From: Polaribacter sargassicola
Lineage (GTDB): Bacteria; Bacteroidota; Bacteroidia; Flavobacteriales; Flavobacteriaceae
Assembly: GCF_021991835.1 (NCBI RefSeq)
Contig: NZ_JAHDAU010000002.1
Coordinates: forward strand, 527,851 to 591,850
DNA length: 64,000 nucleotides
Direction of reading: 5' to 3'
The notes under the pieces are model-generated. The model did no database searches. It was given only the letters and a program-made list of their open reading frames with translations, and was not told the DNA's origin. The position numbers were made by a program, and so were the translations under genes. This document shows, piece by piece, positions 37,086-45,692 of this stretch (position 1 is its first letter; each line of letters begins with the position of its first letter).

Positions 37086-37592
37086 ATGAAAAATTTAAAA
37101 ACGTTACTATTAATTGCTGTATTTACTTTAGGTGTAAGTGGTTTTACAAATGCACAAAAAATAGGTCATATAGACTTTGAAAAATTAGTAGCTGAGATGC
37201 CAGAAACAAAAACTCTTAAATCTGACATTGAAAAACTTGGTAAAACTTATCAAGATGAAATTACAGGAATGGAAAAGAAAATTGAGGCTACTCAAAAGAA
37301 ATACGTTGCTGAATCTAAATCTCAAACTAATGAGACTAATGACCAAAGAGTACAAGAGTTACAAGGTGAAGCTGCTAAATTAGAACAAGCAAGAAGATTA
37401 GCTTACCAAGATATGCAGAAAAAACAACAAGAAGGCTTATTACCTATTATAGAAAAGGCTCAAAAAGCTGTAGAAGAAGTTGCTGCTGCAAAAAACATCT
37501 TATATGTAATAGATGCTACTAATGGTAAAGGTTTACTAGTTAAAAAAGGAGAAGACTTATTCCCTGCTGTAAAAGCAAAATTAGGATTCTAA
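37086..37592 (+). CDS. OmpH/Skp-family periplasmic chaperone
   Basis: 168 residues, standard length. The signal peptide ends GFTNAQ. The core IGHIDFEKLVAEMPETKTLK, coiled-coil arms (YQDEITGMEKKIEATQKKY ... AKLEQARRLAYQDMQKKQQE) and the final beta-strand ILYVIDATNGKGLLVKKGED are typical. It is a paralogue of the gene 12 bp upstream and the last gene of the uppS-bamA operon before a strong terminator. Confidence 0.92.
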   Translation: MKNLKTLLLIAVFTLGVSGFTNAQKIGHIDFEKLVAEMPETKTLKSDIEKLGKTYQDEITGMEKKIEATQKKYVAESKSQTNETNDQRVQELQGEAAKLEQARRLAYQDMQKKQQEGLLPIIEKAQKAVEEVAAAKNILYVIDATNGKGLLVKKGEDLFPAVKAKLGF

Positions 37593-37618
37593 AAAAATAC
37601 TTATTTTATTAAAAAACT

Positions 37619-37647
37619 AAACCTACTGAATTCAGTAGGTTTTTTTA
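37619..37647 (+). terminator. Terminator after ompH
   Basis: 24-bp perfect palindrome with arms AAACCTACTGAA and TTCAGTAGGTTT (37619-37642), then T-run. Confidence 0.93.
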
Positions 37648-37657
37648 TTTTTAAGGC

Positions 37658-38461
37658 ATGATAAAATCTAACAGCTTCCCTATTGGTATTTTTGATTCTG
37701 GAATTGGAGGTACTTCTATTTGGAAAGAAATTAACACTCTTTTACCATCAGAAAACACTATTTATCTTGCTGATAGTAAAAATGCTCCTTATGGTGATAA
37801 AAGCAAAGAAGACATCATTAATTTATCTATTAAAAACACAGAGATACTTCTTAAAAAGAATTGTAAATTAATAGTAGTAGCGTGTAATACAGCTACTACA
37901 AATGCTATTAAAGTTTTAAGAAATAAATATGATGTTCCTTTTATAGGCATAGAGCCAGCTATTAAAATTGCAGCATTAAATACCAAAACAAATACCATAG
38001 GTATATTAGCTACTAAAGGAACCCTAAACAGTGAGTTATTCGAAAAAACCTCTAATACTTTAAATAAAGAAATTAAAATTATCGAAATAATTGGTAAAGG
38101 TCTGGTCGAGCTTATAGAATCTGAAAAAATAGAATCTGAAGCCATGAAAAAATTATTATCAAGTTATGTATCACCTTTAATAAAAAAGAACGCAGACTGC
38201 TTAGTTTTAGGCTGTACACACTACCCTTATTTAATCCCTCAAATTAAAGAAATAGTAGGAAATCACATTCAAATTATTGATTCAGGAGAAGCTGTGGCAA
38301 GACAAACAAAGGCTATTTTAAATAAAAACTCATTATTAAATACAAGTAACAATCAGAATAGTTTACATCATTTTTTTATCAATAAAGACAAGAAAGTAAT
38401 GGAAATGTTTGTTGATCAGAAAAAAACTAAAAATATAACTATTACAAAAAAAGAGTTTTAG
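37658..38461 (+). CDS. murI: Glutamate racemase
   Basis: 267 residues. It makes D-glutamate for peptidoglycan. IGIFDSGIGGTSIWKEI, the first catalytic Cys in VVACNTATTNAI and the second in VLGCTHYPYL are present. It lies 10 bp after the ompH terminator. Its 3' end overlaps that of the convergent gene by 4 bp, with no terminator between the two. Confidence 0.96.
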   Translation: MIKSNSFPIGIFDSGIGGTSIWKEINTLLPSENTIYLADSKNAPYGDKSKEDIINLSIKNTEILLKKNCKLIVVACNTATTNAIKVLRNKYDVPFIGIEPAIKIAALNTKTNTIGILATKGTLNSELFEKTSNTLNKEIKIIEIIGKGLVELIESEKIESEAMKKLLSSYVSPLIKKNADCLVLGCTHYPYLIPQIKEIVGNHIQIIDSGEAVARQTKAILNKNSLLNTSNNQNSLHHFFINKDKKVMEMFVDQKKTKNITITKKEF

Positions 38462-39444
38462 TAACCAATAAAAGAGTTATTTATGTTTGGTGTACTTCTC
38501 CAATTTTTCTCTCTTGTCCATAAATTAATACCTAAACCTATTTGATGAAATCCGGTATTAGATAAAACAATATCATCTAATTGGTTTGTATAGGTATAAG
38601 AAAACATTAACTTTTTATAATTTAAACCAATTATTGGTGAAATGAATTTAAAGTTATTTACCCCGTCAGCTCCATCAAAACTTCTTCTGTATGATAAAGC
38701 AGCCCAAAACTGAGTTGTAGAAAATGTTTTATACATTTTAATGTTAAAATCTGCTATTGTTTGTCCAGTACTTTCTTTTAATTGAACCATAAAAGAAGGC
38801 TCTAATTGTAAAAAATAATAGTTATCATAATAATAACCAGCGGCAAATACAAAGTTTTTTAAATCTAAAGGTTCTAAAACGTTTAAATTATTTTTATTTG
38901 TTTGTAATAAATTTTTTACTGTAAAATATGATGAAAAACCACCTTTGTGATATGCTGCACCAAAGTCTGCATTAAAATAACTTGTGTTTTGTATAATAGC
39001 AGCTACATCATCATTACCAAAAGCTGTTTGATCTGATTGATTTTGAATAAAAGTAAAAGATAATCCGAAAGACAATTGTTCAAAATAATGTCCATTATCA
39101 TTTAACGGCAAGTGATAAGCATATGTACCTTGAATTCCTTTTTGAGAATGATACCCGTTTTTATCATTAAATAAAATTAAACCATAAGCAGCATTTGTTT
39201 CCTCACCAAATCTAGAGTTTAAACTGATGGTTTGTAAAGTTGGTGCATCTGGTATGCCAGACCATTGCTGTCTAGCTGTAAATCTTAATTTACCAGCGTT
39301 ACCAATACCTGCAGCAGAAGGATGAATTAAATATACATTATCTGATAAATAATCTTGATATATAGGTAATGTTTCTTGAGAAAAAGTGTTTAAAGAAAAA
39401 AATAATACACAAAAAATGCAATATTGCAGGTAACTTAACTTCAT
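38458..39444 (-). CDS. PorP/SprF-family type IX secretion membrane protein
   Basis: 328 residues. Signal peptide FCVLFFSLNTFSQ, then the family hallmark PIYQDYLSDNVYLIHPSAAG and ARQQWSGIPDAPTLQTIS. The rest is a barrel ending in IGLGINLWTRE. Members help attach or secrete type IX cargo and usually lie next to a large cargo gene with a C-terminal sorting domain; none is adjacent here, so its partner is remote or the gene is a stand-alone paralogue. The stop overlaps the end of murI. Confidence 0.88.
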   Translation of the reverse strand: MKLSYLQYCIFCVLFFSLNTFSQETLPIYQDYLSDNVYLIHPSAAGIGNAGKLRFTARQQWSGIPDAPTLQTISLNSRFGEETNAAYGLILFNDKNGYHSQKGIQGTYAYHLPLNDNGHYFEQLSFGLSFTFIQNQSDQTAFGNDDVAAIIQNTSYFNADFGAAYHKGGFSSYFTVKNLLQTNKNNLNVLEPLDLKNFVFAAGYYYDNYYFLQLEPSFMVQLKESTGQTIADFNIKMYKTFSTTQFWAALSYRRSFDGADGVNNFKFISPIIGLNYKKLMFSYTYTNQLDDIVLSNTGFHQIGLGINLWTREKNWRSTPNINNSFIGY

Positions 39445-39572
39445 TAAAACTAGTTTATTTATAAGTTATCAAATATATAATATTTTTTATATAAATACTT
39501 TTGCTCTAAAATATTTAACAACAAAAAAACACTAATAATTTAATAATAACTATAAATTATTAAAAAAAAGAA

Positions 39573-40271
39573 TTAATGACATAAATAATTAGCATTAATT
39601 GAATCTATAACTGGTTCTGGTGATATGTAAGGAATACCTAAACCTAAACCTCTTAAAACAAATAAAACTCCAATAAACACAACTACAACAGGTATTGCTT
39701 TTTGTACTTTCTGTCTAATCATTCCTTTTGAAAAATTACCTAAATAAACTACAGAAGTCATTAAAGGTATTGTACCTAAACCAAATAAAAACATATATAA
39801 ACTGCCAGATAAGGCATTTGTAGTAGTTATAGCACCAAAAACAGCCATATATACTAATCCGCAAGGTAAAAATCCGTTTAAAAAACCAATTGTAAAAAAA
39901 GTATTATTTTTTCTATTTTTTAACTCTTTGCCTAACGCATTTTTTACTTTAAATATAATTTTACTTAGATTTTTAGATCCATTGACTTTAGAAAAAAGTT
40001 TAGGATAAACAATTACAAGTATCATTGTAAAACCAACAATTATAGATAATTGCTGTTGAAAACCAAAGAAATAAAAACCTTTACCCAACAAACCAAATAA
40101 CAAGCCTATTAAACTATAAGTTAACAACCTACCTAAATGATAACTTAAAATCTGAAAAAAACCTTTAGTTCTATTTTTCCTGTCTATTGGCAACATAAAA
40201 GCAATTGGTCCGCACATACCAACACAGTGGAAACTACCTAATAAACCAAATATAACTGCAGATAGAAACAT
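39573..40271 (-). CDS. TauE/SafE-family membrane protein of the cbb3 oxidase locus
   Basis: 232 residues and six TM helices. The N-terminal motif FGLLGSFHCVGMCGPIAFML, with the paired cysteines, and the repeat KGFLNGFLPCGLVYMAVFGA are typical of the sulfite-exporter TauE/SafE group (DsbD-like fold) that ends cco operons in Bacteroidota. It probably acts in copper or thiol handling for oxidase assembly. It overlaps the ccoH stop by one base, showing translational coupling. The exact function is unproven. Confidence 0.82.
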   Translation of the reverse strand: MFLSAVIFGLLGSFHCVGMCGPIAFMLPIDRKNRTKGFFQILSYHLGRLLTYSLIGLLFGLLGKGFYFFGFQQQLSIIVGFTMILVIVYPKLFSKVNGSKNLSKIIFKVKNALGKELKNRKNNTFFTIGFLNGFLPCGLVYMAVFGAITTTNALSGSLYMFLFGLGTIPLMTSVVYLGNFSKGMIRQKVQKAIPVVVVFIGVLFVLRGLGLGIPYISPEPVIDSINANYLCH

Positions 40272-40717
40272 TAAAAACTCAACTCTTCTTTAAATAAATA
40301 TTCTTTACCTTTATAACTCCAAGAAACAGTAATGTTCCAACGACCACCTAACAAACGTTTCTCAGGCACGAGCAAATATGTATTAGAGATTGAAATTGGC
40401 ATTTCAAAATCTAATTGTTTATTAGATGGTCTGTAAAGGAACACTTTTCCTGTAATTTCTTTTGTTTCAATATTTGATGGAAATTTTATTTTTAAACCTT
40501 CTTTTACCTTAGTTAAGGTTATTTTTTCTTTTAGTTTTAATGCATTTTCTGTGGCATCAATTTGATCTTGATATACCAATTCTTGTTGATAATATTTATC
40601 TGTAACTAAATCGTGACTATAACTTTTATCTGTACTCATCGTAATTACGAAATACATGATAAAACTGATAAAACCAATAATAGCAATTACAATTCCTGTT
40701 CCCCAATTAAATTTCAT
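40271..40717 (-). CDS. ccoH: FixH/CcoH-family cbb3 oxidase assembly protein
   Basis: 148 residues with one N-terminal TM helix (GIVIAIIGFISFIMYFVI), then a periplasmic domain beginning SHDLVTDKYYQQELVYQDQI, as in FixH. A Ig-like beta domain follows (FLYRPSNKQLDFEMPI, RWNITVSW). It assists assembly of the cbb3 oxidase. It lies between ccoG and the TauE/SafE gene, 7 bp after ccoG. Confidence 0.88.
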   Translation of the reverse strand: MKFNWGTGIVIAIIGFISFIMYFVITMSTDKSYSHDLVTDKYYQQELVYQDQIDATENALKLKEKITLTKVKEGLKIKFPSNIETKEITGKVFLYRPSNKQLDFEMPISISNTYLLVPEKRLLGGRWNITVSWSYKGKEYLFKEELSF

Positions 40718-40724
40718 ACTCTTT

Positions 40725-42152
40725 TTATTTATAACTTCTTGGTCCTAAAAAATTAGTTTTTGTAGTTTCAATAAGTTTGTTGCCACTAAAAACACCAATT
40801 TCTAATTCTTCTTTATCGTCTGTTAATACAGATGCATTTAACTCTATAAATAATGTACCCTCTGCTAAACCTTGTTTTGGCACTATAAAATCATGATCAG
40901 AAACTAACTTAATGGTTCCTTTATGTGATAAGATTTTATAATTAACATTATTAATATCTTTTGTAGTTTTATTAATCACTTTAAAAGTGTAAACATTACT
41001 TATAATATTGTTTTCTTTATGTTGATATAATTGACCAGGTAACCTTAAAATTGTAGCTTCCACATCATTTCTTAAAAACAACATACCAACCAAAACACCA
41101 ATTAAAATAAACAACACTGCAGAGTATCCTTTTATTCTTGCAGTTAATTTAAAAGGTTTCTTTTTTGCAATATTATCTTCACTTGCATATCTAATTAAAC
41201 CTTTTGGCAAACCAACACTTTCCATCATATGGTCGCACTCATCTATACAAGCTGTACAGTTTACACACTCTAATTGCGTACCATTTCTAATATCAATATT
41301 TGTAGGGCAAACAACAACACATTGTTTACAATCTATACAATCTCCTTTTCCGGATGCTTTTCTATCTTCATTCTTTTTAAATTTTGCTCTTCCCTTCTCT
41401 CCTTCTCCACGTTTATAATCATAAGCAACATTTATTGTTTTATTGTCTAACAGAACACCTTGTAATCTACCATAAGGACAAGCAATTATGCAAACTTGCT
41501 CTCTAAACCAAGTAAAAATAAAATAGAAAACACCTGTAAAAATTAATAAAGAAATAAGTGTACTTACATTATTTAAAGGGTTACTTGTTATGTAATTAAT
41601 TAAAACATCTCCACCTTTTAAATAGGCTAAAAATACGTTTGCTATTAGAAAAGAAATAATAAAAAACACAAACCATTTAAGTACTTTTTTTCTAATTTTT
41701 TCAGCGTTCCAAGGTTGTTTGTTTAATCTTATTTGTTTTCCTCTATCACCTTCTATCCAATATTCTATTTTTCTAAAAACCATTTCTAAAAAAATGGTTT
41801 GCGGACAAATCCATCCACAGAAAATACGACCAAAAACAACTGTAAATAATATTATAAAAACAACACCAATTATCATTGAAATTACTAACAAATGAAAATC
41901 TTGTGGCCAAAAAGGAAATCCGAAAATATTAAACTTACGTTCTAAAACATTAAATAATAAAAACTGATTTCCATTAATTTTTATAAATGGTGATGATAAA
42001 AAGAATACCAATAAAAAGTAACTTACATAACTTCTATATTTGTAAAACTTCCCGCTTGGTTTCTTAGGAAAAACCCAAGAACGTTTACCGGCTTTATCTA
42101 TAGTACCGATACTGTCTCTAAATTGTTCGTTTTTGGGTGTTTCTGTCATCAT
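40725..42152 (-). CDS. ccoG: cbb3 oxidase accessory protein CcoG (RdxA/FixG)
   Basis: 475 residues. An N-terminal membrane part has CGWICPQTIFLEMVFR and CIIACPYGRLQG; two 4Fe-4S ferredoxin motifs follow, CIDCKQCVVVCP and CVNCTACIDECD. A TM helix (GYSAVLFILIGVLVGMLFL) and a C-terminal Ig-like domain end the protein. Known CcoG reduces Cu(II) to Cu(I) for insertion into the oxidase. MM at the start leaves a one-codon ambiguity. It lies 30 bp after ccoP. Confidence 0.94.
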   Translation of the reverse strand: MMTETPKNEQFRDSIGTIDKAGKRSWVFPKKPSGKFYKYRSYVSYFLLVFFLSSPFIKINGNQFLLFNVLERKFNIFGFPFWPQDFHLLVISMIIGVVFIILFTVVFGRIFCGWICPQTIFLEMVFRKIEYWIEGDRGKQIRLNKQPWNAEKIRKKVLKWFVFFIISFLIANVFLAYLKGGDVLINYITSNPLNNVSTLISLLIFTGVFYFIFTWFREQVCIIACPYGRLQGVLLDNKTINVAYDYKRGEGEKGRAKFKKNEDRKASGKGDCIDCKQCVVVCPTNIDIRNGTQLECVNCTACIDECDHMMESVGLPKGLIRYASEDNIAKKKPFKLTARIKGYSAVLFILIGVLVGMLFLRNDVEATILRLPGQLYQHKENNIISNVYTFKVINKTTKDINNVNYKILSHKGTIKLVSDHDFIVPKQGLAEGTLFIELNASVLTDDKEELEIGVFSGNKLIETTKTNFLGPRSYK

Positions 42153-42182
42153 TTTAAATTGAAAATTTTATGTAAAATAGTT

Positions 42183-43040
42183 TTACTCTTCAATCCATTT
42201 TTCTCCTTGAGGTGCTTTTGGGTTTGCTGGCTTGGTACCTTGTAATGAAAGCACATAACTTGCTACTTTAGCCATATCTGCAGCTTTTAAAGTTTTATTC
42301 CAAGCAATCATTCCTTTACCATCTCTACCTCCGTTAGAAATAGTAGTAAAAACATTTTTTATTCCTCCTCCTAAAATCCAATATTCATCTGTAAGGTTTG
42401 GTCCAATTTGTCCTCCACCATCTTCTAAATGACAAGAAGCACAGTTTAATTTAAAAATTGCTTTACCTCTGCTTAAATCTTTAGCATCTATTAAAAGAGT
42501 AACATTCTCTGCTGTAATTAAATCTGGTGCGCTTTTTTTATACTTGTTTAAAGCAACTTTTGCTTCTGCTACAGCTTTGTTATATTCTACAATTTGATTA
42601 TCATCACCAACTACTTCAAAACGTACTAAATAAACTACAGCAAAAATTATGGTTCCGTAAAACATATACACCCACCAAGGTGGTAAAGTATTGTCTAACT
42701 CTTTTATTCCATCATAATTATGATCTAGAATAATTTCCTCTTCATCTTCTACTGCTTTTGCTTTTGTCCAAGAAGCTATAATTTTTTTTAACCAAGGATC
42801 ACTTTCTTCTGGTACAATTCCTAACTTTTCATTTTGTAATTCTTTTGCTTTAGTAATAGCAATTACATTTACCATTTCTTTTAAAACAACTACAATGATA
42901 AAACCAATAAGCGCAAGCCAAACTAATGGGTTTTCATAAATATCAAATGGATTTTCGTAAACCATAAACGACTTTGCTAGTGCTAAAAAAGTAACTATTA
43001 CAAAGATGACATATACCGTAGAATTAAAATATTTTTTCAT
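42183..43040 (-). CDS. ccoP: cbb3 oxidase subunit CcoP, single-haem form
   Basis: 285 residues. Two TM segments at the N-terminus (STVYVIFVIVTFLALAKSFM, LVWLALIGFIIVVVL) and a third at LPPWWVYMFYGTIIFAVVYL. The motif DNTLPPWW is typical. One c-type haem site, CASCH, lies near residue 205, with a Met ligand in GMIAWN. Proteobacterial CcoP has two haems; the single-haem version is usual in Bacteroidota to my knowledge. It accepts electrons for CcoNO. Confidence 0.92.
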   Translation of the reverse strand: MKKYFNSTVYVIFVIVTFLALAKSFMVYENPFDIYENPLVWLALIGFIIVVVLKEMVNVIAITKAKELQNEKLGIVPEESDPWLKKIIASWTKAKAVEDEEEIILDHNYDGIKELDNTLPPWWVYMFYGTIIFAVVYLVRFEVVGDDNQIVEYNKAVAEAKVALNKYKKSAPDLITAENVTLLIDAKDLSRGKAIFKLNCASCHLEDGGGQIGPNLTDEYWILGGGIKNVFTTISNGGRDGKGMIAWNKTLKAADMAKVASYVLSLQGTKPANPKAPQGEKWIEE

Positions 43041-43052
43041 TTTATACTGATT

Positions 43053-43220
43053 TTAATTATCTAATGGTAAATTACTTACCTTATTTATATATTCTTTTTT
43101 AGCTGTAATAACCCACCAAAATAAGGCTACAAAAAAGGTAAAGAATATAACTAATGATATTATTGGATAAATTTCTATACCCGTAATACTCTCCATATGA
43201 TTTTTTACAAACTTTAACAT
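43053..43220 (-). CDS. ccoQ: Small cbb3 oxidase subunit CcoQ (FixQ)-like
   Basis: 55 residues, short enough to be missed by gene callers. One TM helix (YPIISLVIFFTFFVALFWW) is followed by VITAKKEYINKVSNLPLDN, as in CcoQ. It lies exactly between ccoNO (5 bp downstream of its stop) and ccoP (12 bp), the expected position. It stabilises the complex in known systems. Confidence 0.88.
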   Translation of the reverse strand: MLKFVKNHMESITGIEIYPIISLVIFFTFFVALFWWVITAKKEYINKVSNLPLDN

Positions 43221-43225
43221 AACTC

Positions 43226-45421
43226 TTATCTTTTAGCTGTTTTTTGTTCTTCTTTAACTTTAATATCTGTACCTAAACGTTGTATGTAAGCTATTAACGC
43301 AACAATTTCTCTATTTCTCATTTCTACAAAAGGCTTGTTATTATCTTTTGCATACTTTTTATCTGCTTCATAACTTTTTACAAAATCTGGATCTGAATAA
43401 AGGTTCTCTTCAATTGTTGTTCCTTGTGCTAGCATTAATTCTTGTGCATTGGCTATTTCATCATCCGTATAAGGAACTCCTAATGTTACCATAGCTCTCA
43501 TTTTATCTTCTGTAGCAGTTTTATCTAGTTCATTTCTTACCAACCATTTGTATGACGGCATAATAGAACCTGGTGATGTACTTTGAGGGTCGTACATATG
43601 ATTTAAGTGCCAGCTATCATTATATTTCTGTCCAACTCTGTGTAAATCTGGTCCTGTACGCTTAGATCCCCACAAAAATGGATGATCATACACATATTCA
43701 CCAGCTTTAGAATATTCTCCGTAACGTTCTACTTCACTTCTAAAAGGTCTTACCATTTGTGAGTGACAACCAACACAACCTTCTCTTATATATAAGTCTC
43801 TACCTTCTAATTCTAAAGGTGTGTATGGTTTTACACTACTAATTGTTGGTATATTAGATTCTACTAACAATGTTGGAATTATCTGAACTACACCACCAAT
43901 TAATATTGCAATTGTTGCATATATTGTTAATTTAATTGGCTTTCTTTCTAACCAAGTATGGTAGCCTTCTCCTTTTGTTCTGTATTTAGAGACTTTTGTT
44001 AATGCTGGTGCTTCTGCCAATTCATCTGTAACATTACTACCAGATTTTACGGTTCTAACAACATTATACAACATTACTATTGCTCCTAAAATATATAAAC
44101 TACCACCAATTGCACGCATCCAATACATTGGTATAATTTCGTTTACAGTTTCTAAGAAATTACCATAGGTTAAAGATCCGTCTGGGTTAAATTGTTTCCA
44201 CATAGAAGCCTGTACAAAACCAGCTACATACATTGGTAATGCATACATTATAATACCTAGCGTACCAACCCAAAAATGAAAATTAGCTAAACCTGTAGAA
44301 AATAATTTTGTTTTAAACATTCTTGGTATTAACCAATACAACATACCAAATGTTAAGAAACCATTCCAAGCTAATGCCCCAACGTGTACGTGTGCAATAA
44401 TCCAATCAGAAAAATGTGCTATTGCGTTTACGTTTTTAAGTGATAACATTGGCCCTTCAAAAGTTGCCATACCATAACCTGTAATTGCAACTACCATAAA
44501 TTTTAAAGTAGGATCTGTTCTTACTTTATCCCAAGCACCTCTTAATGTTAACAACCCGTTTATCATACCTCCCCAAGATGGCGCAATTAACATTACAGAG
44601 AATGCCACACCTAAATTTTGTGCCCATTCTGGTAATGCTGTGTATAATAAGTGATGAGGACCTGCCCATATATAAATAAAGATTAAAGACCAAAAGTGTA
44701 CTATTGATAATCTGTAAGAATAAACTGGTCTATTTGCTGCTTTTGGCACAAAATAATACATCAATCCTAAAAACGGAGTTGTTAAGAAAAATGCTACTGC
44801 ATTATGGCCATACCACCATTGTACCAAAGCGTCTTGTACGCCTGCATATACAGAATAAGATTTTAAGAAACTAACAGGTAACTCTAAACTATTAAAAATA
44901 TGTAGTACCGCTACTGTTACAAAAGTTCCTAAATAAAACCAAATTGCTACATATAAATGGCGTTGTCTTCTTTGCAAAATTGTCCAAATCATATTTACAC
45001 CAAAAGCTACCCAAACTAATGCAATTGCAATGTCTATAGGCCACTCTAACTCTGCATATTCTTTAGAAGAAGTATACCCTAACGGTAACGTAATTGCTGC
45101 TGCAACAATAATTAATTGCCATCCCCAAAAATTAAAGTTACTTAAAAAGTTACTTGCCATTCTTGCTTTTAACAATCTTTGTAACGAATAATAAACCCCT
45201 GCAAAAATTGCATTACCCACAAAAGCAAAAATTACTGCATTGGTGTGTAATGGTCTTAAACGCCCAAAGCTTAACCAAGAAATACCATCGGTAAGGTTTG
45301 GGAATAAAAACATAAAAGCCAAAAGTAAACCTACAGAAAACCCAACTATTCCCCATAGTAAGGTGGCGTAAATAAACTTTTTAACGATTTTATTATCGTA
45401 ATAAAATTGTTGCATTTCCAT
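43226..45421 (-). CDS. ccoNO: cbb3-type cytochrome c oxidase, fused CcoN-CcoO
   Basis: 731 residues. Residues 1 to about 480 are the haem-copper subunit I with 12 TM helices (GRLRPLHTNAVIFAFVGNAI; VQWWYGHNAVAFFLTTPFLG; HVHVGALAWNGFLTFGMLYW) and the histidines for haem b, haem b3 and CuB. From about residue 500 the CcoO part follows after a TM helix (KLTIYATIAILIGGVVQIIP), with the c-haem site CVGCHSQM. The fusion is typical of Bacteroidota. High oxygen affinity is expected of the family. It starts 10 bp after ccoS. Confidence 0.96.
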   Translation of the reverse strand: MEMQQFYYDNKIVKKFIYATLLWGIVGFSVGLLLAFMFLFPNLTDGISWLSFGRLRPLHTNAVIFAFVGNAIFAGVYYSLQRLLKARMASNFLSNFNFWGWQLIIVAAAITLPLGYTSSKEYAELEWPIDIAIALVWVAFGVNMIWTILQRRQRHLYVAIWFYLGTFVTVAVLHIFNSLELPVSFLKSYSVYAGVQDALVQWWYGHNAVAFFLTTPFLGLMYYFVPKAANRPVYSYRLSIVHFWSLIFIYIWAGPHHLLYTALPEWAQNLGVAFSVMLIAPSWGGMINGLLTLRGAWDKVRTDPTLKFMVVAITGYGMATFEGPMLSLKNVNAIAHFSDWIIAHVHVGALAWNGFLTFGMLYWLIPRMFKTKLFSTGLANFHFWVGTLGIIMYALPMYVAGFVQASMWKQFNPDGSLTYGNFLETVNEIIPMYWMRAIGGSLYILGAIVMLYNVVRTVKSGSNVTDELAEAPALTKVSKYRTKGEGYHTWLERKPIKLTIYATIAILIGGVVQIIPTLLVESNIPTISSVKPYTPLELEGRDLYIREGCVGCHSQMVRPFRSEVERYGEYSKAGEYVYDHPFLWGSKRTGPDLHRVGQKYNDSWHLNHMYDPQSTSPGSIMPSYKWLVRNELDKTATEDKMRAMVTLGVPYTDDEIANAQELMLAQGTTIEENLYSDPDFVKSYEADKKYAKDNNKPFVEMRNREIVALIAYIQRLGTDIKVKEEQKTAKR

Positions 45422-45431
45422 AATATAAAAT

Positions 45432-45608
45432 TTAGTCTAAAGTTGATTTTTCTTGTTTGTCTATAACTAGTTCGTCATCAAACAACATACGGACAGAAGG
45501 TGTATACGAATCATCGTACTGACCTTTTTTTACCGAATAAATAAATGCAATAAAAAATAAGATTGCTACTATTATACTAATAGTTAGTAGTAGGTATATT
45601 ACGCTCAT
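45432..45608 (-). CDS. ccoS: cbb3 oxidase maturation protein CcoS
   Basis: 58 residues. One TM helix (YLLLTISIIVAILFFIAFIY) followed by SVKKGQYDDSYTPSVRMLFD, the CcoS signature. It is needed for cofactor insertion in known systems. It heads the structural part of the oxidase operon and has its own promoter with a Crp/Fnr-like dyad at the class II position. Confidence 0.92.
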   Translation of the reverse strand: MSVIYLLLTISIIVAILFFIAFIYSVKKGQYDDSYTPSVRMLFDDELVIDKQEKSTLD

Positions 45609-45631
45609 ATCTTGCCTGATAATTAATAATT

Positions 45632-45676
45632 CAAAAGTAATAATGCTTGTATTCTAATAATATGATATTTATCATA
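45632..45676 (-). promoter_or_regulatory. ccoS-ccoNOQP promoter with Crp/Fnr-type box
   Basis: On the minus strand the -7 box TACTTTTG (45632-45639) has, centred 33 bp upstream, the dyad TATGAT-N4-ATCATA (45661-45676). With a start site about 8 bp past the -7 centre the dyad is near -41.5, the class II activation position of FNR/CRP proteins. Confidence 0.72.
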
Positions 45677-45692
45677 CTTGAAAAACTCTCCT

